Positions 17,932 through 27,705 of a stretch of 64,000 nucleotides of DNA are shown here, piece after piece (the first letter of the stretch is position 1; each line of letters begins with the position of its first letter). The stretch is from JTS-AC122 sp050246015 (GTDB taxonomy: Bacteria; Planctomycetota; Phycisphaerae; Phycisphaerales; UBA1924): assembly GCA_050246015.1 (NCBI GenBank), contig JBFWWU010000002.1, positions 124,001 through 188,000 of the forward strand, in the 5' to 3' direction. The notes below the pieces were generated by a model. That model was not told the origin of the DNA. It saw only the letters and a program-made list of their open reading frames with translations, and searched no databases. A program made the position numbers and the translations under genes.

Positions 17932-17961
17932 GGTCAATCACTCAATCAACTCGCCCACGGC

Positions 17962-20900
17962 TCAGCCGATCGTCGACACCGGGTTGGTCAACCCAACCGG
18001 AGCGCCCAGCGTGGCCCAGCCGCCGTTGAGGAACAGGTCGTAGTGCGTGAAGTACGTCACGACCGGCGCGATCGCATCGACGCGGATCGAGAAGAACGCC
18101 AGACCAGGCCGGTTCAGGATCGCCGCCTGCTGATCGATCCGGATCACGTCGTAGCGCCCGGCCGTCACGCGCCGCGTGATCGGAGCGCTCACCGACCCGT
18201 CGTTGAACAGGAAGCGCACCGTCACGTCGGTATCGAACGCCGCAGGGTTGTAGATGCCCAGGTTCTCGATGTACGTCGTACCCGCGGCCTGCGGATTGAC
18301 GAACGCATCTCCGAACAGCGCCGTCTGCGACGCGTTGGTCCCGAACATCGTCGCGTCCGCGTCGCCGTTCTGATACTCCGCGTACGTCACCGTCACCGGG
18401 ATCGACGCCTGGTACCGCAGGCCCGCCTGCAGCCCCGCCACGACACCCAGTTCCGCCAGCGTGAACGTCCGACGCGAGTTCGCCGACACGCTCACCACCC
18501 GCACCAGGTCCGGCAGCCCGGCGTTCAGGTACGTGGCCGTGATCGTCACCGACGCCGACTGCGTCGTGCTCGAGTTGAAGATCGAGACCGACGAATCGAC
18601 CCCGGAGCCCGTCGAGACCAGCGGGATCGCGCCGCGCGTCGCGCCGCCGTCCGCGTTGCCTAGCAGCCCGTAGCCGCCCTTGGCGCCCGTGATCCGGTAC
18701 GACGACAGCGCCGCCACGATCGGCTGGCTCGACGTGATCCGCACCGCGAACCGCCCTTCGCGCGGCACCGCCGTGTCGTTCGTGAAGTTCAGCCCGCTGC
18801 GACGCAGCGCGTCCACCGTCCGGTTGAACGTCACCACCTGCCCGTCGTCGTACACCAGCGAGATCGCCAGGTTCGCCGCCGTGTTGTTCGGGTTGTAGAA
18901 CAGCACGAAGTCGCGGAAGTTCAGCACGTCCTTGCGCACCTCCGAGAACATCCACGTCGTCGATGTCACGTTCGTGAAGTTCTCACCCGTCGTGATCCCA
19001 AAGTCGTAGTGGCTGAACGTCGCGGTGAGCTGCCCGTTGGCCTGGACCTCCAGCGCATACGGCGTGTCACGCCGCACCAGCGACGTTCCCGATGTCCCTC
19101 GCGTGCTCACCGTGTGCCCGCCGCGGGAGTTCGCCGGGATCACCGCGTTGGACACGATGACCTCGTCCCGTGTTCCCGTCTCGTACCGCGCGATGATCGA
19201 ATACGTCACCGCGAAGTTGTTCGGGTTCACGATCGGGATGAACTCATCGATCGCCGACGAACTGTACCCCTCGGGGTAATACAGGAAGTGCACCTGCGGC
19301 TCCGTGTCCAGCCGCACCACGTACGAGCCCAGGTTCGACGCCACCGGCTCGACCAGGATGTAGTAGCGCGTGCCCGCCGTCGCCTGGAACACCAGGTTCG
19401 CCGTCGCCCCCGGAACCCCGTTGGAGTCCTGCGCCACCAGGTTGTGCGCCATCGTCCCGTCGAAGACTCGCACCGTCCCGTCCACCAGACCGCCGCTGGG
19501 CGTCGTGATCTGCAGGTACACCGGCCGCGTCCCCGTGACGCCCGCGCCATACGACGACGTCACGAACGTGAACAGGTCCGTGTCCCCGACGAAGTTGATG
19601 ATCCCCGTCGCCGTCGCGTCGCCCGTCCGCGAGTTCAGCGCGATCGGGGTGGCGTTGGCGAAGTTGCCGGCGTTGGCATGATCGTCCGTCCCCCCGCCGC
19701 CGCCGCCGCCCCCACCTCCCGGGATCGTCTGGCTCGCCGTGACCGTGTACGCGCCCTCCTGGCTCCCGCCGCCCACCGTGTCGGACAGCACCAGGATGTA
19801 GTACACCTGGTTCGCCGCGCTGGCCATGATGATCTGCGACGCGGTATCCGTGTTATCAGTCGATCCCGGGATCAGCACGAACGACGAGTCGAACACCATG
19901 ATCCGCGGGTTCAGCGTGCTCCCGTCCGTCGTCACGTTGATGTTCAGCGCGCCCGCCACGCGGGTCGTCACGCGGAACAGATCGGTATCCAGCCCCGCCG
20001 GCCGGATCTCGCCCGTCCGCGAGCCCATCCCGTCCGACGAGTTCAGGAAGATCACCGACGCCAGCGGGAACTCGCCCTGGTTCGGGTGATCGTCGTTCGG
20101 CGGCGCTACGACGCCGACCGTGTACGCCGCGTTCGTCGGCATGCTCATGCCACCGACGTCCACGCGAATGAAGTACGACTGACCGCGCGACACGATGAAG
20201 TTCACCGTCGCCGCACCCGTCACGTCCCCCATCGCCATCGTGATCTGCGTCCCCGAACTGTTGTAGATCGTGAGCACGGAACTGAACGACCCCGCAAGCA
20301 TCGGCGTCAGAGTGACCGTCGCCGATCCGCCGGCCTGCGCCGTGAACCGGAAGACGTCGTCGTCCTCTGGAATCTCGATGACACCGCCGCGCGATCCCAC
20401 CGCGCCCACGTTCAGGTCCGCCGTCAGCGGGATGTCCGATGCCAGCGGGAACGCCGCGAAGTCCGGGTGATCGTCCGTCGGATTCACCGTCACCGTCAGC
20501 GTGTAGTCGCCGAAGTCCGCGTTGGGATCTTCCCCTTCCACCACGATGTAGTACGTCCGGCCCGGAGTGATCGAGAACCGCCCGAACGCGTCCTGGCTCA
20601 GCGGGGCCCCATTCGGGTTGTTCGGATCCCGCTCATCGTCGTTCAACGCGATCAGCGCCCGGTACTCGTTGTCGCTCAGGTCCACCTGCACTTCGTACAC
20701 GCGCACCCGCACATCCAGGCTCGACGGCGTCGTCGACACCACCCGGATCGACGCCCGGTTCATGATGTCCGGCACATACTGGCTCGACGAGAACTGGAAC
20801 ACGTCCGTGTCCCCCGCGTTCTCGATGCGCCCCGACCCCGTCAGCGTCCCAAGGTACCGGTCGATCGTCAGCACCGTCCCCTGATCCACGTACGGGAAGT

Positions 20901-23900
20901 TCGCGTGGTCGTCCACGCTCGCGATCCCTTCGAAGTTCAGGATGTAGTCCCCCTGCGATCCCCCCGCGCCGTCGATCCGCACGAAGTACCGCTCGCCCTG
21001 CTGCGCAAACCACGTCACCGTGCTGCTTCCGCCGGGGAGCGACGTGCCCGTCACCACCGTCTGCCCCGTGTCGTCCAGCACGATCACCGAGAGCGAAACA
21101 TTGGATCCGTTGTTCGCCGCGCTCGTCAGCCGCACCGTCCCCGTCCCCGTCGCGTAGTACGCGAACAGGTCCAGGTCGTTGTTCGGCTCATTCGGGTTGT
21201 TGAAGATATCCCGGATCGTCCCCGTCACGCTGCCTTGACCGTTCGTCGGGCTCCCCGCGGTCACGTCGATCGGCACCGGCGTCGCCTGGTTGTCCCCCGT
21301 CGCCGGCGTCCACGTGTTCGTGTGGTCGTCCGACCCGTCCGGATTGAAGTCCGACAGCGCATTGAGCAGCAACTCGTACGCCCCCGTCGCGATCCCCCAG
21401 TCCACGTTGTTCGGATCGTCCATAAACGTCGCGAGCTGCCCGCTCTCGATCTGGATGAAATACACCTCGCCCGCCCGCACCGGGATCACCACCCGCGCGT
21501 CGCGGTGCCAGAAAATCCGCTGGCCCAGCGTCCCCACCGTCGTCGTCGCGGATTCGCCCGCCACGCCCGGGTTGTACGAGTTGGTCGCGACCTCCTGCAG
21601 GTCGTTGTTGAAGATCCGGATCATCGAATCAAGCGGGCTGCTGATCGGCTGCGTCAGGCTGTTGTACTCCACCGTCGCGTTCTGCCCGTCGCTGAAATCC
21701 CAGATCTGCTCGCCGAACTCCTGCGCGATGTTCGTCGTGTTGATCCGCACCTCCACGTACCCGTCTCCGTTGGCCCGGAAGTAGTACAGGTCCGTGTCCT
21801 CGATCGTCTCGATCGCCGCGAAGTCCGTCTGCTGCGACACGAAGAACCCCGTCGGCGTCGTCTGCTGAACGTCAAACGGCCCGCCTTGGCCATACACCCT
21901 CACCCGCGGCCCGCCCGACCCGATCGAGTACGAGTCAAACGGGAACCCCGGCGACACCCACACCGGCCCGCCCGCGTTCGGATCAAAGTTCGCCGCCGTC
22001 CCGTTGTAGTTCGTCGTATCGCCATTCAACTGCGCATCGACCCCCAGCCGCAGCGCCGACGTCCACTGCCCCGCGTCCGGACCCTCCAGGATCTGCGAGA
22101 TCGTGTCGTCCACCTCCCCGTCCCCGTTCACGTCCGGCGGCATCCCGTCGATCGTCACCGTCATGTTGTACCGCCCGTGCTGACGTCCCGTCGGTGTTGG
22201 CGTCGCCGCCGCCGATACCACCTCGATGTAGTACGTCGCCCCAGCCACCATCGGCGGCGCGATGAACCCAAGCCCCGGCGCCACCGCCGGGTCGTTCGAT
22301 CCCGCCGGATCCGGGAACGGCGACACCGTGTCGTTCTGATAAATCATGTTGAACGCGCCGTCGTAGATCCGCACCAGCGCATTCAGGAACGACCCCTCCG
22401 ACGGCGCCACCCGGATCACCGCCCGGCTCGACGGCCGATCGTTCCGGTCCCACCGCGCCGCGCTGTTATCGAAGGCCGGGTCCGCGTCATCGAACGCCGT
22501 CAACGCAAACACCGTGTCGTCCACACCCTGCCGCAGCGGCGTGAACCCGAACGTCCCGAACCCCACCACGTCCAACTGCGCCACATGCGAGAACGGATCC
22601 CCCGCGATCTCCGTGAAGTCCCCGCCCACGTACACCACTTCCCGGTCATCGTCCACGAACGTGAACTTCCGGATCCCCTGCTCCTGCTCATCCCCCGACA
22701 CGATCGTGATCGTCCGAACGATGTCGTCGAACTGCCCGAACGCCTGGTTCGTCGCCGCCCCGGTGTACAACGCCATCCGGCTGAAGCCCCCCGTCGAGAA
22801 CGCCCCGCCCACCAGCACCACCGGCTCAATCGGCGGCAGCCCGCTGAAGTCCGGCGGATCCCACGTCGCCAGCGCAAACACCGTGTTCCCAAACCCCGGA
22901 TTCACCCCCGGCTGGATCGGCGCCATCGTCGGGTCCGCCGGCACCTGCGAGAAACTCCGCAGCCACAGCAGCCGCGGGTTGGTCATCTCCTCCATGCCCG
23001 TCTGCGGCACGCCGTACATCGCGATGTTGTTCATCCCCGCCACGCCGCCGGCCGTCGTGAAGTTGCCCCCCACCATCAGCACCGGGTCCGGATCAAAGTT
23101 GTCGTTCACCGACGGCGGGTCCCACACCGTCAGCGCGTACACGCCCGTCAGGTTGCCACCCGGCGCATTCTGACCGTTGTTCCCCGTCACCCCGTTCGCC
23201 ACCGCCGTCCCAAGCCGCGAGTACGTCGGCGCCATCGCCATGTCGTCCGCGAGCCCGAAGAACGCGATGTTGTTCACCGTCGTCCCGCCAGCGTTCGTGA
23301 ACGTCCCGCCGATCACGAGTTGCTCCGGCATGTCCGGCGGGTCCGCCACCGGCGGCATCCCCGACGGATTCCCCGCGCCCGGATCCGGCGGGTCGTACAC
23401 CGCCAGCGCACGCACCGTCGGATTCGCTCCGCCCGTGATCCCCGTCCCGACCGCCGCCCACGCAAACCCCGTCCCGGGACCGATCTCCGCCAGGTGCATC
23501 GCCGCCGTCGGCGCGATCGGCGGGAACGCCCAGTCCGCCGCACCGATCATCGTAAAGTCACCACCCGCGAACAACGAATCCGCGCCGTCCCCGTCCGGGT
23601 CCGCCGAGATCAGCGCCCGCACCGGTGCGTTCGCATCGCCCAGGATCAGCCCGTACCCCAGCGGGATGTTCGTCCAGCTATACGCCGACGGGTTCCCGTT
23701 CGTCGCCGTCGGCGTCAGGCTCCCCCACACCGCCAGGTTCGTCAGCGTGATCACCCCGCCAAACCCGTCATCAATATTCAGCAGGAAGTCCCCGCCCACC
23801 ACCAGCATCGGGCCGAAGAACCCGTTCGCCGCTCCATCCGGATCCCACACCGTCATCGCGTAGATCTCAGGACCCGCCGTCCCCGCCGTCGCCGGGTTGT

Positions 23901-25665
23901 CCAGGAATCCCAGCGGATCACCGCTGGCCGCCTCACCCTGCGGTCCGGCAAACCACCACGTCCCGGCGTCAAACGTTGCCACCCCGCGCGACGGCACGTT
24001 CTCCACGCCCCGCTGCGGCAGGAACCCAAACGAATCCGGATCCGCCACCTGGAACCGCCCGCCCACATACAACGCCGTCCCGGCATTGTCGTTGTCTCCC
24101 GCGTAACTCCCCAGCATGTCGATCGGCGCTACCAACTTGAACAGGTCCGAGTCCACCTGCGTGTGGATCCGACCCGTCGCCGTCGCGTCGATCACCCAAC
24201 TGTGGTCCAGCGCCGGATTCCTCGGCTCGTCCAGGTCCGCCAGCAGGTGCGGCGCATTGAACGTCAGCGGCGTCGCCAGATCGAACTGCCGTCGAATCTG
24301 CCCCGGCGTCCCCGTCGTCGGTCGATCGATGTGATCGTCCACCGGCTGCAGCGAATCAAACGTGTGGCTCGCCTCGATGAACAGATTGATCGGAACCGGC
24401 GACGGCGGCGGGGGCGGCGGTGGAATCGGCGGGGGCTCGAACCCGTCCACCACCACGAAATACTCCACCCCGCCCTGCAACGGAATTTCAATCTGCGGCT
24501 CGTTCCCCACAAAGTCGTCGTCATACGCCAGCAACTGCCCCGTCCCGCTGTACAAACGCAGCGCAAAACTCCCCTCGCCGACCGGATCGCGCGCCACAAT
24601 GAAGTTCAGTCCCGTCCCCTGCGCCGTGAACCGGTACGACGCCGTGTCCCACGGCGTCAGCAGCACCTCCGCCCCGTCTGACCCGCGTCGCGTCACCGGA
24701 TCGATCGCGTTCTCGATCGGCGACGACGCGAAGTCGAACGACAGCCCCACCATCCCCGTCGCCTGCATCCCGCTCAATCGGTCGCTGCGAAGCCGGATGT
24801 AGAACCGCCGCATCTCCGCCCCACGCCACGCCACGAACGCCCCGCTCAGATACCCCGACTGCGAATCAGCCGTCACCAACTGCCCGCTGCCGCTGAACAC
24901 CTCCACCCGCGCGTCGAACCGCTGCTCCACCGGCACCATCAGGTTCGACGTCGTCGCCAGCGTCGCGATGCTGTCCAGGTTCGCCCCCATCGGGTCGCTC
25001 AACGGGATATCGACGTGGAAAATCTGCTCCCCCTGAAGTTCCGTCACGTTCGCCGTCGTCTCGATTTCGCCCGTCATCGGGTCGATCGCCCCAACGTCCG
25101 TCGTCTGCGTCCGCACCCGCAGTTCGTACGCCCCCGTGGTCGCGAACTGGCTCGTCACCGCCACGAAGTACATCCCCGGCGCCGCCACGAACCCCGCCCA
25201 CCCGTCCGGCGCGCGCAGCGGGCTCGTCCCCGTGATCTCGCCGTTGTCGTTCCCCTGCGCCACCAGCGCGCCCGTCGAATCGAACACCTGCACCCGCGTG
25301 TTGGCGCTGCTCCCCAGCCCCGCCGTGTTCGCCAGCACCGACACAAAGTCCGTCGTCGCCACCGTGAACCGGAAGAAGTCGCCCGTATCCCCGGGCTCCA
25401 GCATCCCCGCCACCGTCCCGTTCCCCATCCCGTCCAGCGCCACCATCGTCGCCGGCGCCGCCGGATTGAACGGCATCGGCACGCCCGGGTGATCCCCCGT
25501 CAGCAGCAGCCGAGGCTCCATCAACTCCATCAAATCACTGATCGGCGCCCCCTTGGCTCGCTCGCTCCGCCGGCTCCACGGCATCCACCCCGCCCGCTCC
25601 GTCAACACTCGCGCGCCGCGCCCCGACTCCACTTGCTTCCCTGAGCGATCGTTCTTCTGATTCAT
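17962..25665 (-). CDS. Giant LEPR-XLL surface protein with PPC-like repeats
   Basis: A 2567-residue exported protein. Near the N-terminus is LMELMEPRLLLTGD, the LEPR-XLL-type segment seen at the start of very large planctomycete proteins. It is followed by beta-sandwich repeats of the pre-peptidase C-terminal (PPC) type (DTGDFFRFTVA, GDTDVFQFSSS, YYIVVEG). The part around 480-1080 contains about eight repeats with a VGGxF motif (LYVGGRF, LMVGGNF, VLVGGAF), suggesting a beta-propeller. At least five PPC units from about 1480 to 2110 begin with a DDH(P/A/T) linker. The last 450 residues contain three or four 110-residue beta repeats (FIPIVNPNN, FVLFYNPNN, IENLGIYNP). Pro-rich and poly-Gly linkers occur at nt 24400-24440 and about 19690-19720. 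The start is at MNQKND; function is unknown, probably adhesion or cell envelope. Confidence 0.8.
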   Translation of the reverse strand: MNQKNDRSGKQVESGRGARVLTERAGWMPWSRRSERAKGAPISDLMELMEPRLLLTGDHPGVPMPFNPAAPATMVALDGMGNGTVAGMLEPGDTGDFFRFTVATTDFVSVLANTAGLGSSANTRVQVFDSTGALVAQGNDNGEITGTSPLRAPDGWAGFVAAPGMYFVAVTSQFATTGAYELRVRTQTTDVGAIDPMTGEIETTANVTELQGEQIFHVDIPLSDPMGANLDSIATLATTSNLMVPVEQRFDARVEVFSGSGQLVTADSQSGYLSGAFVAWRGAEMRRFYIRLRSDRLSGMQATGMVGLSFDFASSPIENAIDPVTRRGSDGAEVLLTPWDTASYRFTAQGTGLNFIVARDPVGEGSFALRLYSGTGQLLAYDDDFVGNEPQIEIPLQGGVEYFVVVDGFEPPPIPPPPPPPSPVPINLFIEASHTFDSLQPVDDHIDRPTTGTPGQIRRQFDLATPLTFNAPHLLADLDEPRNPALDHSWVIDATATGRIHTQVDSDLFKLVAPIDMLGSYAGDNDNAGTALYVGGRFQVADPDSFGFLPQRGVENVPSRGVATFDAGTWWFAGPQGEAASGDPLGFLDNPATAGTAGPEIYAMTVWDPDGAANGFFGPMLVVGGDFLLNIDDGFGGVITLTNLAVWGSLTPTATNGNPSAYSWTNIPLGYGLILGDANAPVRALISADPDGDGADSLFAGGDFTMIGAADWAFPPIAPTAAMHLAEIGPGTGFAWAAVGTGITGGANPTVRALAVYDPPDPGAGNPSGMPPVADPPDMPEQLVIGGTFTNAGGTTVNNIAFFGLADDMAMAPTYSRLGTAVANGVTGNNGQNAPGGNLTGVYALTVWDPPSVNDNFDPDPVLMVGGNFTTAGGVAGMNNIAMYGVPQTGMEEMTNPRLLWLRSFSQVPADPTMAPIQPGVNPGFGNTVFALATWDPPDFSGLPPIEPVVLVGGAFSTGGFSRMALYTGAATNQAFGQFDDIVRTITIVSGDEQEQGIRKFTFVDDDREVVYVGGDFTEIAGDPFSHVAQLDVVGFGTFGFTPLRQGVDDTVFALTAFDDADPAFDNSAARWDRNDRPSSRAVIRVAPSEGSFLNALVRIYDGAFNMIYQNDTVSPFPDPAGSNDPAVAPGLGFIAPPMVAGATYYIEVVSAAATPTPTGRQHGRYNMTVTIDGMPPDVNGDGEVDDTISQILEGPDAGQWTSALRLGVDAQLNGDTTNYNGTAANFDPNAGGPVWVSPGFPFDSYSIGSGGPRVRVYGQGGPFDVQQTTPTGFFVSQQTDFAAIETIEDTDLYYFRANGDGYVEVRINTTNIAQEFGEQIWDFSDGQNATVEYNSLTQPISSPLDSMIRIFNNDLQEVATNSYNPGVAGESATTTVGTLGQRIFWHRDARVVIPVRAGEVYFIQIESGQLATFMDDPNNVDWGIATGAYELLLNALSDFNPDGSDDHTNTWTPATGDNQATPVPIDVTAGSPTNGQGSVTGTIRDIFNNPNEPNNDLDLFAYYATGTGTVRLTSAANNGSNVSLSVIVLDDTGQTVVTGTSLPGGSSTVTWFAQQGERYFVRIDGAGGSQGDYILNFEGIASVDDHANFPYVDQGTVLTIDRYLGTLTGSGRIENAGDTDVFQFSSSQYVPDIMNRASIRVVSTTPSSLDVRVRVYEVQVDLSDNEYRALIALNDDERDPNNPNGAPLSQDAFGRFSITPGRTYYIVVEGEDPNADFGDYTLTVTVNPTDDHPDFAAFPLASDIPLTADLNVGAVGSRGGVIEIPEDDDVFRFTAQAGGSATVTLTPMLAGSFSSVLTIYNSSGTQITMAMGDVTGAATVNFIVSRGQSYFIRVDVGGMSMPTNAAYTVGVVAPPNDDHPNQGEFPLASVIFLNSSDGMGSRTGEIRPAGLDTDLFRVTTRVAGALNINVTTDGSTLNPRIMVFDSSFVLIPGSTDNTDTASQIIMASAANQVYYILVLSDTVGGGSQEGAYTVTASQTIPGGGGGGGGGGTDDHANAGNFANATPIALNSRTGDATATGIINFVGDTDLFTFVTSSYGAGVTGTRPVYLQITTPSGGLVDGTVRVFDGTMAHNLVAQDSNGVPGATANLVFQATAGTRYYILVEPVASNLGSYVVRLDTEPQVHFLYYPEGYSSSAIDEFIPIVNPNNFAVTYSIIARYETGTRDEVIVSNAVIPANSRGGHTVSTRGTSGTSLVRRDTPYALEVQANGQLTATFSHYDFGITTGENFTNVTSTTWMFSEVRKDVLNFRDFVLFYNPNNTAANLAISLVYDDGQVVTFNRTVDALRRSGLNFTNDTAVPREGRFAVRITSSQPIVAALSSYRITGAKGGYGLLGNADGGATRGAIPLVSTGSGVDSSVSIFNSSTTQSASVTITATYLNAGLPDLVRVVSVSANSRRTFTLAELGVVAGLQAGLRYQASIPVTVTYAEYQNGDADATMFGTNASQTALFGDAFVNPQAAGTTYIENLGIYNPAAFDTDVTVRFLFNDGSVSAPITRRVTAGRYDVIRIDQQAAILNRPGLAFFSIRVDAIAPVVTYFTHYDLFLNGGWATLGAPVGLTNPVSTIG

Positions 25666-26100
25666 TGAACACTCCAAAGTGCCCGACACGACGCGGCCAG
25701 TACATGGTCAACACGAAAATCGACCCGCGACTCGCTCTCGACGCGACTCGTGGGACCTGAACGCGAACCTATTCGCCTTCAGTTTATAGTCTAACTGAGG
25801 AGCAAGCCATTCGTCCATCTTGTGGGAAGGGTTCCGGATGCTTTGTGGATCGAACCCTTCGTTCGCGGCGATTCTCGGTCGTGTGGGCGATCGGCCTGGT
25901 AAGTCGTTGGCGGACCGTCAGTCCGCACTTGAATACGCAGTAGCATACACCGTCTGGCTTCCACCGCTTCCGGATCATTGTGAGTTTGGTAGGTTTCTGT
26001 CCTCAATTCCCGCCACATCAAATCATGTTCATATTCCGTTCGTGTGGCCCCTCTTTTTCTCGCGCGATCAAACATCTTGCATTCACCGTACAATGCCACC
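25666..26100. other. Divergent intergenic region, 435 nt
   Basis: Lies between the starts of the giant surface-protein gene (minus) and the STAS gene (plus), so it must hold both promoters. An AT-rich patch at 25775-25800 includes TATAAA on the minus strand, but no well-spaced -35 could be matched. No RNA gene or repeat was recognised. Confidence 0.4.
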
Positions 26101-26463
26101 ATGGCCAACGACTGGGGCGACAACATCCTCCTCTCGCACCTCGCCGATGAGCCCGAACTCTCCGACGAGTTCGTCTCGATCTTCGCCGCACTGGCCGAAA
26201 AGCCCAGCCGAAACGTCGTGCTCGATTTCGGAGCCGTCTCATACCTCAACAGTTCTCACCTCGCGCAACTCCTCAGGCTCCGCAAACTCCTCTCCGAATC
26301 CGGCGGCGTGCTCGTGCTCTGCGCCATGAACGACGACACACGCTCCGTCATGCGCCTCTCTCGCCTCGATTCGCTCTTCCGGTTCGCCGACGATCCCTTG
26401 ACCGCGCTGGCCGGCCTCCAGATCGAGCAGGCCTCCGGCGACGACACCCCCGCCTCCGCTTGA
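26101..26463 (+). CDS. STAS-domain protein (anti-sigma antagonist-like)
   Basis: A 120-residue single-domain protein of the STAS fold. The core reads NVVLDFGAVSYLNSSHLAQL followed by helix and strand GGVLVLCAMNDDTRSVM, which is the SpoIIAA-like topology with the potential phosphorylation Ser in the NSSHL loop. Stand-alone STAS proteins act in partner-switching with anti-sigma kinases or in stressosome-like complexes; no partner gene is adjacent. The ATG at 26101 is chosen because the STAS fold begins there and the longer frame adds an unrelated N-terminus. It ends in a shared hairpin with the convergent NIDO gene. Confidence 0.75.
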   Translation: MANDWGDNILLSHLADEPELSDEFVSIFAALAEKPSRNVVLDFGAVSYLNSSHLAQLLRLRKLLSESGGVLVLCAMNDDTRSVMRLSRLDSLFRFADDPLTALAGLQIEQASGDDTPASA

Positions 26464-26483
26464 ACCCCTGCCGTATCAATGAC

Positions 26484-26511
26484 AGCGACCCCGGATCGCT
26501 CCGGGGTCGCT
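26484..26511. terminator. Hairpin between convergent genes
   Basis: Perfect 12-bp stem (AGCGACCCCGGA and TCCGGGGTCGCT) with a TCGC loop, between two convergent stop codons. There is no T-run on either strand, but position and symmetry suit a bidirectional terminator. Confidence 0.6.
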
Positions 26512-26539
26512 GCGTGAACTCACTTCACAAACTCAGGAC

Positions 26540-27376
26540 TTAGGCCCGACGCCGACGAGCCGCCAGCAGGCCGCCCAGGCCCAGGAGCGCCGCGGCGCCC
26601 GGAGCCGGGACATCGCCCGCGCAGCCGTCGAAGAAGAATGCGCGGTTCTCAAGGAAGTCAACGCCGTCGTTGTTCCCGAACGCGCCGTCCCAGTCAGCCC
26701 CGGCGTGGTCGAACCGGCCGAGTTGGCTGAAGTCCACGCCGTTGCCGCGGTTGGCGCCCACCGTCGCGGGCGTGCCGCCGAACGGGCCGCCGCCCGAGGC
26801 CTGACCCGTCGTCCAGTCCATCCGGCCGTACGAGAACGCCGTGTTCAGGTTCGCACCGAAGAAGTTCGGATCCGCCGAGATCAGGAGCTGGAACGTGTTG
26901 CGCTGGCCGTTCTGGCCGCTGTACCAGCCGACCGAGTCCCACGTCACGGCGAACAGGTCCGCCGCGCCGTCGCTATTCAGGTCAATCTGACGGTGCCAGA
27001 CCAGGTTCGTGTCCGGGTTGTCCGTCTGGTTGCGCGTGTCAACGTCCGCCCAGAACGGCGCGACCATGTCGAACCCGTTCACCGGGAAGCCGGTGGAGGT
27101 GAACGACGTGAACGGGCCCGAGAAGGACACGTTGCCGTTGTTGTTGATGTACAACTGCGTGCGACCCTGGTTGTAGAAGCAGTACGTGAACCCGATGTCG
27201 ATCAGCCCGGATGAGCCGTCATCGTTCGGCGCCATCGACTGCGTCCAGCCGGTGCCGACCGGGTTGTTGCTGTCGAACGGGATCAGCAGGTTCAGCGCGC
27301 TGGCATCGCCAAACGCTGACGCCGCAAGTCCCGCCGTCGCAAGAACGCCGGCAGCCACAAAACGAGAAAAACCCAT
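26540..27376 (-). CDS. Exported nidogen-like (NIDO) domain protein with PEP-CTERM-type tail
   Basis: A 278-residue secreted protein. Signal peptide MGFSRFVAAGVLATAGLAAS is followed by a region reading as an extracellular NIDO domain: TYCFYNQGRTQLYINNNGNV, APFWADVDTR, and DLFAVTWDSVGWY with FQLLIS. It ends with VPAPGAAALLGLGGLLAARR plus further Arg, the same sorting tail as the protein at 1505-2041. Anchoring or processing through an exosortase-type enzyme is therefore likely. A purine-rich GGAGAGAG lies just before the start codon on the minus strand. Function is unknown, probably surface attachment. Confidence 0.8.
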   Translation of the reverse strand: MGFSRFVAAGVLATAGLAASAFGDASALNLLIPFDSNNPVGTGWTQSMAPNDDGSSGLIDIGFTYCFYNQGRTQLYINNNGNVSFSGPFTSFTSTGFPVNGFDMVAPFWADVDTRNQTDNPDTNLVWHRQIDLNSDGAADLFAVTWDSVGWYSGQNGQRNTFQLLISADPNFFGANLNTAFSYGRMDWTTGQASGGGPFGGTPATVGANRGNGVDFSQLGRFDHAGADWDGAFGNNDGVDFLENRAFFFDGCAGDVPAPGAAALLGLGGLLAARRRRA

Positions 27377-27705
27377 AAACCTCTCTCCTTCCGAGGTCGC
27401 CAGTCCTAGGTTCCGGCGAACTCCAAACTACCCGGGCCGAGCCTCGCAACACACGAGCACGCGCACGAGCTAATCTCTCTCTAGAATCGCGGTCCTTTCC
27501 ACAGGACTCACGTTCGATTGGACTAAAGTCTACCGACAACTGGTCAAAATCAACCCCGAAACCCCAAATTCCACCATGATTTCGGGATTGTAAATTGCAA
27601 ACAAAAGCCAAATAAAACATCCAACTGTCCAAATACGCCCGTCGCGATATGCTCTAGTCGCTGGATTTCAAAGAGTTTGCGTTTCACCGCCACGAGGTCT
27701 CCCCC
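27377..27705. other. Divergent intergenic region, 329 nt
   Basis: Contains the promoters of the NIDO protein (minus) and the DUF1015 gene (plus). A markedly AT-rich core spans about 27540-27650. An inverted repeat CCCGAAA / TTTCGGG sits at about 27556-27587, a possible operator or hairpin. No RNA gene seen. Confidence 0.4.

Noticed and set aside
19009..24681. 1890-codon open frame on the plus strand
   Set aside because: Shadow of the giant surface-protein gene: Arg/His/Pro-rich low-complexity translation without domains.
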